Source: an uncultured Clostridia bacterium
Lineage (GTDB): Bacteria; Bacillota; Clostridia; Oscillospirales; UBA644
Direction of reading: 5' to 3'
Length of the DNA: 21,397 bases
Assembly: GCA_904502105.1 (NCBI GenBank)
Contig: CAJGDF010000002.1
Coordinates: 1 to 21,397, forward strand
A program made the position numbers and the translations under genes. The notes below the pieces were generated by a model. The model did not search any database and was not told the origin of the DNA. It saw only the letters and a program-made list of their open reading frames with translations. Below are positions 8,511 through 17,573 of the stretch, one piece after another (within the stretch, counting starts at the first letter, position 1; the number at the start of each line of letters is the position of its first letter).

Positions 8511-10538
8511 TTATTCTTCGTCTGCGTTTTTCTTAGCTTCTTCGATGATCTGCTGAGCGATATTGCCGGGAGCATCCTGATAAGAATCAAATTCAAGATC
8601 AAAGGAGCCGCGGCCGCGGGTCATAGAACGAAGGTCGGTAGCGTAGGAAGCCATTTCGGACATAGGTACGGTTGCGAGGATCTCCTGAATACCTGCTTCT
8701 TCAGCGGGATTCATACCGAGGATCTGGCCTCTGCGCTTGTTGATATCGCCGATAATATCACCCATAAGGTTATCGGGAACGAGAACTTTAAGATTGCCGA
8801 TAGGTTCGAGGATGGTGGGAGCAGCGTTCTTAAGACCTTCTTTGAATGCGATGGAAGCAGCCATCTTGAAGGACATTTCGGAAGAGTCAACGTCGTGGTA
8901 AGAACCGTCAACGAGGGTTGCTTTAAGGCCTACTACGGGGTAGCCTGCGAGAACGCCCTTGAGAGCACATTCACGGAGACCTTTTTCAACTGCCGGGAAG
9001 AAGTTTCTCGGAACAGCGCCGCCGAATACGTTTTCTTCAAAGAGGAGTTCTTCGCCGTCATACGGTTCAAATTCGATCCAAACGTCACCGTACTGACCGT
9101 GACCGCCGGACTGTTTCTTATGTTTACCCTGCTGTTTAACCTTCTTGCGGATAGCTTCTCTATAGGGAACACGAGGTTCGGAAAGATCAACAGCAACATT
9201 GAATTTAGATTTAAGTTTGCTTACGATAACGTCGAGGTGAGTGTCACCCATACCGCTGATGACCTGTTCGTGGGTTTCAGCGTTGTTAACATAAGTGAAG
9301 GTGGGATCTTCTTCGGCAAGTCTCTGCAAGCCCTGAGAGATCTTTTCTTCGTCGCCTTTTGCCTTGGGCTTGATAGCTCTGGAGAAGCAGGGCTTCGGAT
9401 ATTCGATGGGTTTAACCTCGATATTTGCGCCTGCAGTGCAGAGAATATCGCCTGTGCCGGTGGAAGCAAGTTTATTTACAACACCGATATCGCCGCAGCA
9501 AAGTTCGCCGACTTCGGTCTGTTTTTTACCCTTCATAGTGTAGATATGACCGAGCTTTTCGTTTGCGCCGGATGTCTGGTTAACGAGGGTTGTACCTGCG
9601 CTGATAGTACCGGAAACGACCTTGAAGAAGGACATTTTGCCTACGAACGGGTCGGCAATAGTTTTGAAGATGAAAAGACCTGTATCATCGGAGGAATTAT
9701 CCTTGGGCGCGGGAACGTACTGAGCAAAGAAGTCGAGAAGTGAAGGAATACCTTCGAGGGTGTAGGAAGAACCGCAGAGAACGGGAACGAGAGTTTCGGT
9801 TTCGAGACCGATCTCAACGCCTTTTCTGATCTCTTCTTTTGTAAATTCTTCGCCTGCAAAGAATTTTTCCATGAGTTCATCGTCGGTTTCGGCGATAGAC
9901 TCATTAAGAATACCTTTAAGTCTTTCAATGGATTCTTTCTTATAATCGGGGATAGATACTTCGGCGATCTTACCGCTTCCGTCAGCTCTGCGGCAAACAT
10001 CGTCAACAAGGTTGTAGTAACCTACGAGATTACCGTCATTCTGGAATACGGGAACGTTAACTGCGCAAAGACCTTTACCGAACATTTCTTTGAGCTGATC
10101 GAAAACCTTCTGGAAAGCAGCGTTTTCTTCGTCAACCTTTGAAATAAAGAACATTACGGGAACGCCCTTTGCTTTTGCAAGCTTGAACGCCTTTTCTGTA
10201 CCTACGTTAACGCCGTCTCTTGCGGAAACAACGATAAGAGCGGTTTCAGATGCACTGAGAGCCTGAAGAACTTCGCCTTCAAAGTCAAAGTAGCCGGGAG
10301 TATCGAGAATATTTATTTTAGTATTTTTCCATTCAACGGGAGCGATTGCGGTAGAAATAGATATTTTTCTTTTGATTTCCTCGGGATCGAAGTCACAAAC
10401 GGTATTTCCGTCGGGAGTTGTACCAAGACGGTCTGTACCTTTAGTATGGTAAAGAAGAGCTTCGGCAAGAGAGGTCTTTCCGTCTCCACCGTGACCCATA
10501 AGACAAATATTTCTGATTTGAGATGCCGAATATTGCAT
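8511..10538 (-). CDS. EF-G-like translational GTPase (EF-G paralogue)
   Basis: The 675-residue product spans the whole EF-G domain order but departs from fusA in its GTPase motifs. G1 is GHGGDGKT (15-22), G2 reads KRKISIST instead of RGITI, G3 is DTPGYFDF (79-86) with Tyr83 where EF-G has its catalytic His, and G4 is SKVD (133-136) instead of NKxD. These features recall the EF-G-2 type known from Thermus thermophilus. Domain IV retains GGHGQYGDV, and the C-terminus has GDIIGDINKRRGQI and TRGRGSF. Its exact role is uncertain; candidates are ribosome recycling, a stress-specific factor or a slow GTPase. The ATG follows AAAGGAG by 12 bases. It has its own promoter and leader, and the GDPD gene follows. 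Confidence 0.9.
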   Translation of the reverse strand: MQYSASQIRNICLMGHGGDGKTSLAEALLYHTKGTDRLGTTPDGNTVCDFDPEEIKRKISISTAIAPVEWKNTKINILDTPGYFDFEGEVLQALSASETALIVVSARDGVNVGTEKAFKLAKAKGVPVMFFISKVDEENAAFQKVFDQLKEMFGKGLCAVNVPVFQNDGNLVGYYNLVDDVCRRADGSGKIAEVSIPDYKKESIERLKGILNESIAETDDELMEKFFAGEEFTKEEIRKGVEIGLETETLVPVLCGSSYTLEGIPSLLDFFAQYVPAPKDNSSDDTGLFIFKTIADPFVGKMSFFKVVSGTISAGTTLVNQTSGANEKLGHIYTMKGKKQTEVGELCCGDIGVVNKLASTGTGDILCTAGANIEVKPIEYPKPCFSRAIKPKAKGDEEKISQGLQRLAEEDPTFTYVNNAETHEQVISGMGDTHLDVIVSKLKSKFNVAVDLSEPRVPYREAIRKKVKQQGKHKKQSGGHGQYGDVWIEFEPYDGEELLFEENVFGGAVPRNFFPAVEKGLRECALKGVLAGYPVVGLKATLVDGSYHDVDSSEMSFKMAASIAFKEGLKNAAPTILEPIGNLKVLVPDNLMGDIIGDINKRRGQILGMNPAEEAGIQEILATVPMSEMASYATDLRSMTRGRGSFDLEFDSYQDAPGNIAQQIIEEAKKNADEE

Positions 10539-10558
10539 GTTTATCTATATCTCCTTTC

Positions 10559-10576
10559 GTCCGGAATTATCCGAAC
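10559..10576 (-). promoter_or_regulatory. Leader hairpin next to the EF-G paralogue ribosome binding site
   Basis: On the minus strand GTTCGG (10576-10571) can pair with CCGGAC (10564-10559), six pairs including one U-G, with a 6-base loop. It ends about 2 bases before AAAGGAG (10557-10551). It could affect ribosome access, but this is only suggested by position. Confidence 0.35.
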
Positions 10577-10620
10577 TTATGTAAATTCAATGTTAGTTAA
10601 CTGAAAGTCACTACCTTTTA

Positions 10621-10649
10621 AGTATACACTATTATTGAATAAAAAACAA
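10621..10649 (-). promoter_or_regulatory. Promoter of the EF-G paralogue
   Basis: On the minus strand TTGTTT (10649-10644) and TATACT (10626-10621) are separated by 17 bases. Transcription would begin near 10614, giving a leader of about 75 nt. The AT-rich region upstream of the -35 could act as an UP element. The -35 is only a half match. Confidence 0.65.
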
Positions 10650-10708
10650 GATAAAAAATAAACAAAAATGTACTCTATAATTAATTATTTTTACACGAAA
10701 ATGACAAA

Positions 10709-10726
10709 AACGGTTAATTAACTGTT
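10709..10726. repeat. 18-bp near-perfect palindrome at the lipoprotein gene stop
   Basis: AACGGTTAATTAACTGTT is self-complementary apart from one pair and overlaps the TAA of the lipoprotein gene. On the minus strand it runs into TTTTTG, so it might act as a weak low-GC terminator. Its core TTAATTAA also occurs just upstream of the same gene's start (13423-13430). Confidence 0.35.
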
Positions 10727-13420
10727 AATTTTCGGTAAAATTCCTCTGATATTTCCGTCATCGGCATAACTTGCAGCCTCATCAATGTAACGTCTGATGT
10801 ATTTTGTTTCAATACCGCCGAAGGGGGTTGAGAGGTTGTTTGTTATATTGCCGAGGAGGAACGCGCCGCCTGTGCTTGCTTCAACGTGATACGTGCAGTT
10901 GTTGTCAAGAAGCATGGAACCGATGAGGGAAACGTTTGCGCCGTCGATAAGAAGAGCACTTTTACCGAGGCTGTTAAATACGGAGGACTGAACAGACAGT
11001 GTGCCGCTTCGGGCATACACGCCGCCTGTGACATTGCCTGTGCCGATAAGATTATAAAGATTTACCTTGCCTCTGTTTCCGTAGAAGGTCGTGAGGTGGT
11101 AAGCATTTGTTGAAAAAACAGTGGGACGCGATGCCACGTTAATAAAGGAAGCATACGGATATTTATTAACGGCCACCGATGCGTAAACATCTTTTGAAAA
11201 GAGGTCAAGCACCGTAAACGACGGATCATCGGGAACGATAGGAACGTCATCGGCATCAAGATAAACGGCGTAATCGGCATCAGAGCAGGTTATATCCCTT
11301 ACAGTAATACCTTCGCCCCCAATTGCATAGATAGCGGAGTAATTTGAATGTCTGTAGGAAACAAGAGCGTCTGTGGTTGCAAATTCTGCGGTAAAATCGA
11401 TATCCTCGGCATAGATGTTTGTACAGTTATCGAGAAAGATACCCTTTGCGACAGATGTACCCGAAATATTATCGATGCTGACAGAATCGCAGCCCTTCAG
11501 GGCAATACCTACGGACGGACGGACCAATGTTATATCCGAAAGATGGATAGCCTTTTTATTTTCGGCATATATCGCATTGCCGAGCAGCTCCGTTTCGGAA
11601 ACGAGATCGGGCAGATTATAGTAATAAAGAGTTATGCCGTGAATTGCGGTCGAATTTTCGAGTGTGAAAAAATTAAATTCTTCGCCCGCATTTTTTTCGG
11701 TAAGGATAACTGTGGAGATGAGAGGATCTGTTCCCGAACCTACACCTCGAAGGCTGACGCCCTCTTTTATAAGGATCGGGCTGTTTACCTTATACTGACC
11801 TGCAGGAATAAATACGGTGCCTCCTCCGCTCGTATATGCATGATTTATAGCGGTCTGGAGAGCGGTTGCATTATCTGTTGAAGCAACGGACAAGCCGTAT
11901 TCTTTAGCATAGAAGATCTTACTGCCGATATTGGGAGAAGAAGCGGACGAGCCGATGTATGCTTTTGATAAAGTGTCGAATTCGTATTCGTTTTCTGTTG
12001 ATATAACAAAAAGAGTTTCTTTTTTAGGTTCTTCTTCAACAACATCCTCTCCCTCGACGGGTTCTTCGGACTCAATGGGTTCTTCCTCTTGTTTTTTATC
12101 ATTAAGAACGGAAGCGGAGCAAAGAGCGAGCATACCCACAGAATTTTCGCTGAGGCGGACGGGCATGGAGCCTGCGTTGAATGAAGAATTGACTGCTGTA
12201 AAAATAATATCGGAAAGATCGAGAGAAGTATCGCGCCAGCCGACAAATTTGCAGTTTACAAAAGACATTCTGCCGGTGCCTTCGCTTCTGACGGAGATAG
12301 AGGGCTGACCGGGGAACGAGCAGGAGTTAAAGCTCAATGTTGAATCAAAATCCTTGCTTACGCGGACGGCAACGGAATTGAGAAGATTTGATGTTCCGAA
12401 GGTGCAAAGCGAAAAAGCCGCGCCTGCATCGGGAAGCTTATCCACAAAAACGGGGATAAGCGCATTTGATATATTGAGAAGAGAGAATAGGGGAGTTTTT
12501 TCGGCGCTGTCGGAAATATTAAGATGAAGACCGATATTTGCGGTGTCTATAGAAACATCCGTCATGCTTACATCGCCTACACCCATTAAAGTGATCGCGG
12601 TGAGGTTGCTGTAAACAAAGTCGTTCAACGTTGAAAAATCAAATTGCTCGGGTTTTTCGGTCAGATTATCGTTTATCCAGTAAACAGGAGAAACGGAAAA
12701 TCCTCTGACGGTGAGCTTTTCCTTGCAGGTAACAACACGCAGGGCGCTGTTGAAAGCGGTCATATAAACGTTTTCAACAAGGAATTCCTCGCAGGATGAG
12801 GAATCTGCGGTAATACCGTTATAAGCGTTAAGAACAGCGATATTTTTAACTGCCGCACTTTTTCCCGAAGCATGACGAACAGTGTAGGGATATTCAACGA
12901 CAGATTCAAACGTCTGTTCCTCGTACCATACAGTAAGGTCGGAAATCGTGGAATTATCGTTGAGAATAAACAGAGATGCATCACTGAGGGTTTCAGATCG
13001 GTCAACGATTATTACGGTGCCGTCAGTCGAACCTTTTTTGGATGTTGGAGAAATAAAATCGCCGACGAGCGTTACATTATTGGGGATATTGATAGGGCGG
13101 CTGACACGGTATTTACCCTTGGGTATATAAACACTGCCTCCGCCTGAGTTGCCTGCTTTATCGAGGGCAGCCTGAATGGCGGAGGTATCATCGTATACAC
13201 CGTCAGCTATCGCACCCGAAAGGGAAACGAAGAAGTTAACGGCGTTGTATTCATTATCTTTATAAAGGTTTTCAACGATATCCCACTCCCCGTTAGTAAA
13301 AACACGGGGAGTTTCTTCTTTAACATCATTCTGAGGGATGTTAACGGGCGGTTCAACGCTTGAAGAGCAGCCCGAGAGAAGCAGGATAGCGGTTAAAAGT
13401 AATAAAAAATATCTTTTCAT
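10718..13420 (-). CDS. Surface lipoprotein with two parallel beta-helix (pectate lyase-like) modules
   Basis: The 900-residue protein begins with a lipoprotein signal (MKRYF, a hydrophobic run, lipobox LSGC with Cys18), so it should be anchored outside the membrane. Two copies of a right-handed beta-helix opening follow. Module 1 has DGVYDDTSAIQAALDKA (73-89) and GGGSVYIPKGKYRVSRPI (93-110). Module 2 has STDNATALQTAINHA (514-528) and GGGTVFIPAGQYKVNSPI (532-549). An acidic linker rich in Glu and Pro (about 444-468) separates them. This opening is typical of the pectate lyase 3 / polygalacturonase-like superfamily, often polysaccharide lyases, hydrolases or binders; catalytic residues could not be assigned. 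No dockerin or S-layer motif is seen. The gene starts 6 bases after obgE with no visible ribosome binding site. Confidence 0.8.
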   Translation of the reverse strand: MKRYFLLLLTAILLLSGCSSSVEPPVNIPQNDVKEETPRVFTNGEWDIVENLYKDNEYNAVNFFVSLSGAIADGVYDDTSAIQAALDKAGNSGGGSVYIPKGKYRVSRPINIPNNVTLVGDFISPTSKKGSTDGTVIIVDRSETLSDASLFILNDNSTISDLTVWYEEQTFESVVEYPYTVRHASGKSAAVKNIAVLNAYNGITADSSSCEEFLVENVYMTAFNSALRVVTCKEKLTVRGFSVSPVYWINDNLTEKPEQFDFSTLNDFVYSNLTAITLMGVGDVSMTDVSIDTANIGLHLNISDSAEKTPLFSLLNISNALIPVFVDKLPDAGAAFSLCTFGTSNLLNSVAVRVSKDFDSTLSFNSCSFPGQPSISVRSEGTGRMSFVNCKFVGWRDTSLDLSDIIFTAVNSSFNAGSMPVRLSENSVGMLALCSASVLNDKKQEEEPIESEEPVEGEDVVEEEPKKETLFVISTENEYEFDTLSKAYIGSSASSPNIGSKIFYAKEYGLSVASTDNATALQTAINHAYTSGGGTVFIPAGQYKVNSPILIKEGVSLRGVGSGTDPLISTVILTEKNAGEEFNFFTLENSTAIHGITLYYYNLPDLVSETELLGNAIYAENKKAIHLSDITLVRPSVGIALKGCDSVSIDNISGTSVAKGIFLDNCTNIYAEDIDFTAEFATTDALVSYRHSNYSAIYAIGGEGITVRDITCSDADYAVYLDADDVPIVPDDPSFTVLDLFSKDVYASVAVNKYPYASFINVASRPTVFSTNAYHLTTFYGNRGKVNLYNLIGTGNVTGGVYARSGTLSVQSSVFNSLGKSALLIDGANVSLIGSMLLDNNCTYHVEASTGGAFLLGNITNNLSTPFGGIETKYIRRYIDEAASYADDGNIRGILPKINS

Positions 13421-13426
13421 TGTTAA

Positions 13427-14719
<1,293 letters not shown>

Positions 14720-14731
14720 TTATGCTTTATT

Positions 14732-14770
14732 AAAAAAACGGGAGATGATTTATCTCGCAAAATCATCTCC
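14732..14770 (-). terminator. Intrinsic terminator or attenuator between rpmA and obgE
   Basis: On the minus strand GGAGATGATTT (14770-14760) pairs perfectly with AAATCATCTCC (14751-14741) around an 8-base loop, followed by CG and seven T. It lies about 33 bases before the obgE ATG. No convincing promoter fits in those 33 bases, so partial read-through is suggested. Confidence 0.9.
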
Positions 14771-14785
14771 GCAGCCTGTTGTTAA

Positions 14786-15052
14786 TTATTCTTCGATTGC
14801 CTGAACCGAAACTTTTCTCTTCTCTTTGTTGAAACCGTAACGAGTAAAGGAAACTTTACCGTCGATAAGAGCGAAAAGTGTATCATCAGAGCCAATACCT
14901 ACGTTTGCGCCCGGATGGATTTTGGTTCCTCTCTGTCTTACGAGAATGTTACCGGCGAGAACGAACTGACCGTCGCCCTTCTTAACACCGAGACGTTTAG
15001 ATTTCGAATCGCGGCCGTTTTTAGTTGAGCCGACGCCTTTCTTATGAGCCAT
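14786..15052 (-). CDS. rpmA: 50S ribosomal protein L27 (form without N-terminal extension)
   Basis: L27 reaches toward the peptidyl transferase centre with its N-terminal tail. The 88-residue product begins [20 protein letters not shown], the form that needs no processing, like E. coli. Many Firmicutes carry a short extension cleaved by the protease Prp. Here an in-frame TAA lies two codons upstream of the ATG, so no extension can be encoded. AAGGAGAGG (15069-15061) sits 8 bases before the start, fixing it. It lies 19 bases after rplU, leaving no space for the prp gene usually found there. A terminator follows. Confidence 0.97.
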   Translation of the reverse strand: MAHKKGVGSTKNGRDSKSKRLGVKKGDGQFVLAGNILVRQRGTKIHPGANVGIGSDDTLFALIDGKVSFTRYGFNKEKRKVSVQAIEE

Positions 15053-15071
15053 GTCTTACACCTCTCCTTAA

Positions 15072-15383
15072 TTATTTGGTAACAGAAGTTACTGTGATCT
15101 TTGTATACGGCTGTCTGTGGCCGCCTCTTTTGCGGTAGCCTTTTTTGGGCTTGTACTTGAAGATCTTGATCTTCTTGCCTTTGCCGTTCTTTTCTACTTT
15201 AGCTTCTACTTTTGCACCCTTAACGAAAGGATTGCCTACGGTTACATTGCCGTCTTCTCCGATAAGAAGGATCTCATCGAAAGTGATGGTAGAACCTGCT
15301 TCAGCGTCGAGCTTTTCGATGTAAAGAACATCATTTGCAGATGCCTTGTACTGCTTGCCGCCGGTTGTGAATACTGCGTACAT
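15072..15383 (-). CDS. rplU: 50S ribosomal protein L21
   Basis: L21 binds 23S rRNA in the large subunit. The 103-residue product has the usual length and pattern: [15 protein letters not shown] at the start, [20 protein letters not shown] in the middle, and the [15 protein letters not shown] signature near the C-terminus. GAGGG lies 7 bases before the ATG. It heads the rplU-rpmA transcript, driven by two tandem promoters and preceded by a leader of about 75 nt. Autoregulation through the leader is possible but not shown. Confidence 0.97.
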   Translation of the reverse strand: MYAVFTTGGKQYKASANDVLYIEKLDAEAGSTITFDEILLIGEDGNVTVGNPFVKGAKVEAKVEKNGKGKKIKIFKYKPKKGYRKRGGHRQPYTKITVTSVTK

Positions 15384-15460
15384 TTTTTTCCCTCATTTTT
15401 TATTAAGTCTCGCTATCGAAGGCAACGGATAACCGTTTTTAGGTGACCTTTTCAATGCGG
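15384..15460 (-). promoter_or_regulatory. Putative L21 leader of rplU
   Basis: The predicted 5' untranslated region contains the hairpin AACGG-TTAT-CCGTT, which AAGG and CCTT on either side could enclose as an outer stem, plus the small palindrome AGGTCACCT. Firmicutes are known to have an L21 leader motif at this place (Rfam L21_leader); whether this sequence matches that model was not tested. Confidence 0.45.
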
Positions 15461-15466
15461 CCATTT

Positions 15467-15495
15467 AGTATACCATATATATTTGCGCATGTCAA
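15467..15495 (-). promoter_or_regulatory. rplU promoter P2 (proximal)
   Basis: On the minus strand TTGACA (15495-15490) and TATACT (15472-15467) are 17 bases apart, with TGG directly before the -10 giving an extended -10. This is a very strong sigma-A type match. Confidence 0.9.
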
Positions 15496-15497
15496 CA

Positions 15498-15527
15498 GTT
15501 ATAGCCGATTGTTCAACAAATTGTCAA
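15498..15527 (-). promoter_or_regulatory. rplU promoter P1 (distal)
   Basis: On the minus strand TTGACA (15527-15522) and TATAAC (15503-15498) are 18 bases apart. It lies just upstream of P2, so the two would form a tandem pair, common for ribosomal protein genes. It begins 10 bases after the recG stop. Confidence 0.6.
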
Positions 15528-15536
15528 AACAAAAGA

Positions 15537-17573
15537 TCAAACAACTGTTGTTTTACCGAACAAGCGAACGACTGCCGCGGCGATATCCGCATTTTCGGGC
15601 AAGGAGTACCAGCCTTTTTGAGCAGTGATCTCCGAAGCGATCTGCTGAGCATCGTGAAGAGCGTCCATATCGGCAAGAGAAGCGAGGCGAAGCCCCGGAA
15701 GACCGTGCTGACGTGAGCCGAAAAGATCACCCGGACCGCGAAGCTCAAGGTCCTGGCGGCTGATCTCGAAGCCGTCGGTTGTTTTGCAAAAATTCTCAAG
15801 ACGAGAGCGTGTCTGCCCCTGATGATCCGTAACGAGGAAGCACCAGCTCTTATGCGAGCCTCTGCCGACTCGTCCGCGAAGCTGATGGAGCTGAGAAAGA
15901 CCGAATTTCTCTGCATTTTCAATTATCATAACGGTGGCGTTGGGGACGTTTATGCCGACCTCGATTACGGTTGTTGAAACAAGAACGCTTATTTTACCCT
16001 CCGCAAAATCGCGAAGGACGGATTCTTTTTCTTTAGGCGGCATTTTCCCGTGAAGATACGAGATATTTATGCCGCGAAGATACTGTTCGGCAAGCTGTTC
16101 GGAAAATTCGATAACGGAGCGTGTTTCGCTTTCGTCATTCTCTTCGATCAACGGGCATACGACATACGCCTGCCTGCCCTGCATGATCTGCTCACGAAGA
16201 TATCCGTACATTTTTTCATGAGACTGTGAATTGACAACGAACGACGAGATCTTCTGTCTGCCCTTCGGCAATTCGTCGATAACGGAAACATCAAGGTCGC
16301 CGTAAAGAATAAGCGCCATAGTTCGGGGGATAGGGGTTGCGGACATAATAAGCGTATGGGGATTTTCGCCCTTTTCGGTAAGAGCGGAGCGTTGATTTAC
16401 GCCGAAGCGGTGCTGCTCGTCTGCAATAACGAGCGAAAGATTTTTGAATGAAACATCCTTCTGAATAAGAGCATGCGTTCCTATCAGAATATCTATCTCG
16501 CCCGAAAGGATACCCTCTCTGATACGCCTGCGTTCCGCGGCACCCGTTGAACCCGTCAGAAGAGCACACGTTACGCCCAATTTTGAGAAAAGAGCTGAAA
16601 GATTTTCGTGATGCTGAACGGCAAGGACCTCTGTAGGAGCCATCATTGCGCTCTGACCGCCGCACATCTTGGCATAGTACATAATTGCCGCGGCAACGAC
16701 CGTTTTACCGCTGCCTACGTCGCCCTGAACGAGCCTTGTCATAGAAACGGGACGTTTCAGATCTTCGAGACATTCGTTTATAACACGTTTCTGTGCACCT
16801 GTCAGCTCAAAAGAAAGAGCCGAATAGAAAACCGACATATCAACGGGGGAGGAGAGGGGCACGGACACACGTTTTCTGTTCTTCTTTTTAAGAACACTGA
16901 TGCCGAGAATGAAATAAAGCAGCTCTTCAAGGACAAATCGGCGAAGAGCGGTCTGCGAATCGTTCAGCGTTTTCGGGAAATGGATCTTTTCGTAAGCCTC
17001 TTTTCTTGAAAGAAGCCCGTATTTTTTAATGATATTATCGGGCAAAGTTTCCCTGATATACTCCGAGCAGGCATCGAGAGCCGCACGGGTGGACGTCCGC
17101 AAGAATTTCTGATTAACGCCTGCACTCAATGGGTAAACGGGCAGGATAGCGGCATTGTCGGGGAACTCGATAAGGGGGCTTTTGATCGTTCTGAAAAAGC
17201 CGGTTACCTCGCCCTTGCCGTAAAAAATATATTCACCGCCGCGCATAAGCTTTTCCGCAGTATATTTTTGGTTAAAAAGAGTTATCTGCATAGTGTCAGA
17301 GCCGTCGGAAACAAGGAAGGAATAAAGCGTAAGAGAACCTCCGCGACCCGTTTTTTTAACACTCACATCAGTTACGAGCGTTGCACGGACCGCAGCAGGT
17401 TCTCCGTCGGTAATTTCTCTTATTTTGACCGTATTGCTCAGGTCAAGATACGTTCGGGGGTAATAATCGAGAAGATCCCCGACCGTCTCGATCCCAAGCT
17501 TCTGAAGAGTCTCGGCACGCTTTGTGCCGACACCCTTCAGATAAGTTATATTGCTGTTTAAACCATTTTCCAT
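15537..17573 (-). CDS. recG: ATP-dependent DNA helicase RecG
   Basis: RecG remodels stalled replication forks and branch-migrates Holliday junctions. The 678-residue product has the N-terminal wedge/OB region (about 1-240, with LKGVGTKRAETLQKLGI and DLLDYYPRTY), then the helicase core with P-loop GDVGSGKT (284-291), APTEVLA, DEQHRFG (385-391) and SATPIPRT. The TTVIEVGINVPNATVMII, LHQLRGRVGRG and LELRGPGDLFGSRQHG motifs follow. It ends in TGA. The ATG overlaps the 3' end of cysS by 16 bases and has no clear ribosome binding site, so translation is probably coupled to cysS. No strong terminator separates it from the rplU promoters downstream. Confidence 0.97.
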   Translation of the reverse strand: MENGLNSNITYLKGVGTKRAETLQKLGIETVGDLLDYYPRTYLDLSNTVKIREITDGEPAAVRATLVTDVSVKKTGRGGSLTLYSFLVSDGSDTMQITLFNQKYTAEKLMRGGEYIFYGKGEVTGFFRTIKSPLIEFPDNAAILPVYPLSAGVNQKFLRTSTRAALDACSEYIRETLPDNIIKKYGLLSRKEAYEKIHFPKTLNDSQTALRRFVLEELLYFILGISVLKKKNRKRVSVPLSSPVDMSVFYSALSFELTGAQKRVINECLEDLKRPVSMTRLVQGDVGSGKTVVAAAIMYYAKMCGGQSAMMAPTEVLAVQHHENLSALFSKLGVTCALLTGSTGAAERRRIREGILSGEIDILIGTHALIQKDVSFKNLSLVIADEQHRFGVNQRSALTEKGENPHTLIMSATPIPRTMALILYGDLDVSVIDELPKGRQKISSFVVNSQSHEKMYGYLREQIMQGRQAYVVCPLIEENDESETRSVIEFSEQLAEQYLRGINISYLHGKMPPKEKESVLRDFAEGKISVLVSTTVIEVGINVPNATVMIIENAEKFGLSQLHQLRGRVGRGSHKSWCFLVTDHQGQTRSRLENFCKTTDGFEISRQDLELRGPGDLFGSRQHGLPGLRLASLADMDALHDAQQIASEITAQKGWYSLPENADIAAAVVRLFGKTTVV

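Noticed and set aside
8499..9743. 414-codon open frame on the plus strand
   Set aside because: Shadow of the EF-G paralogue, which is clearly coding on the minus strand.
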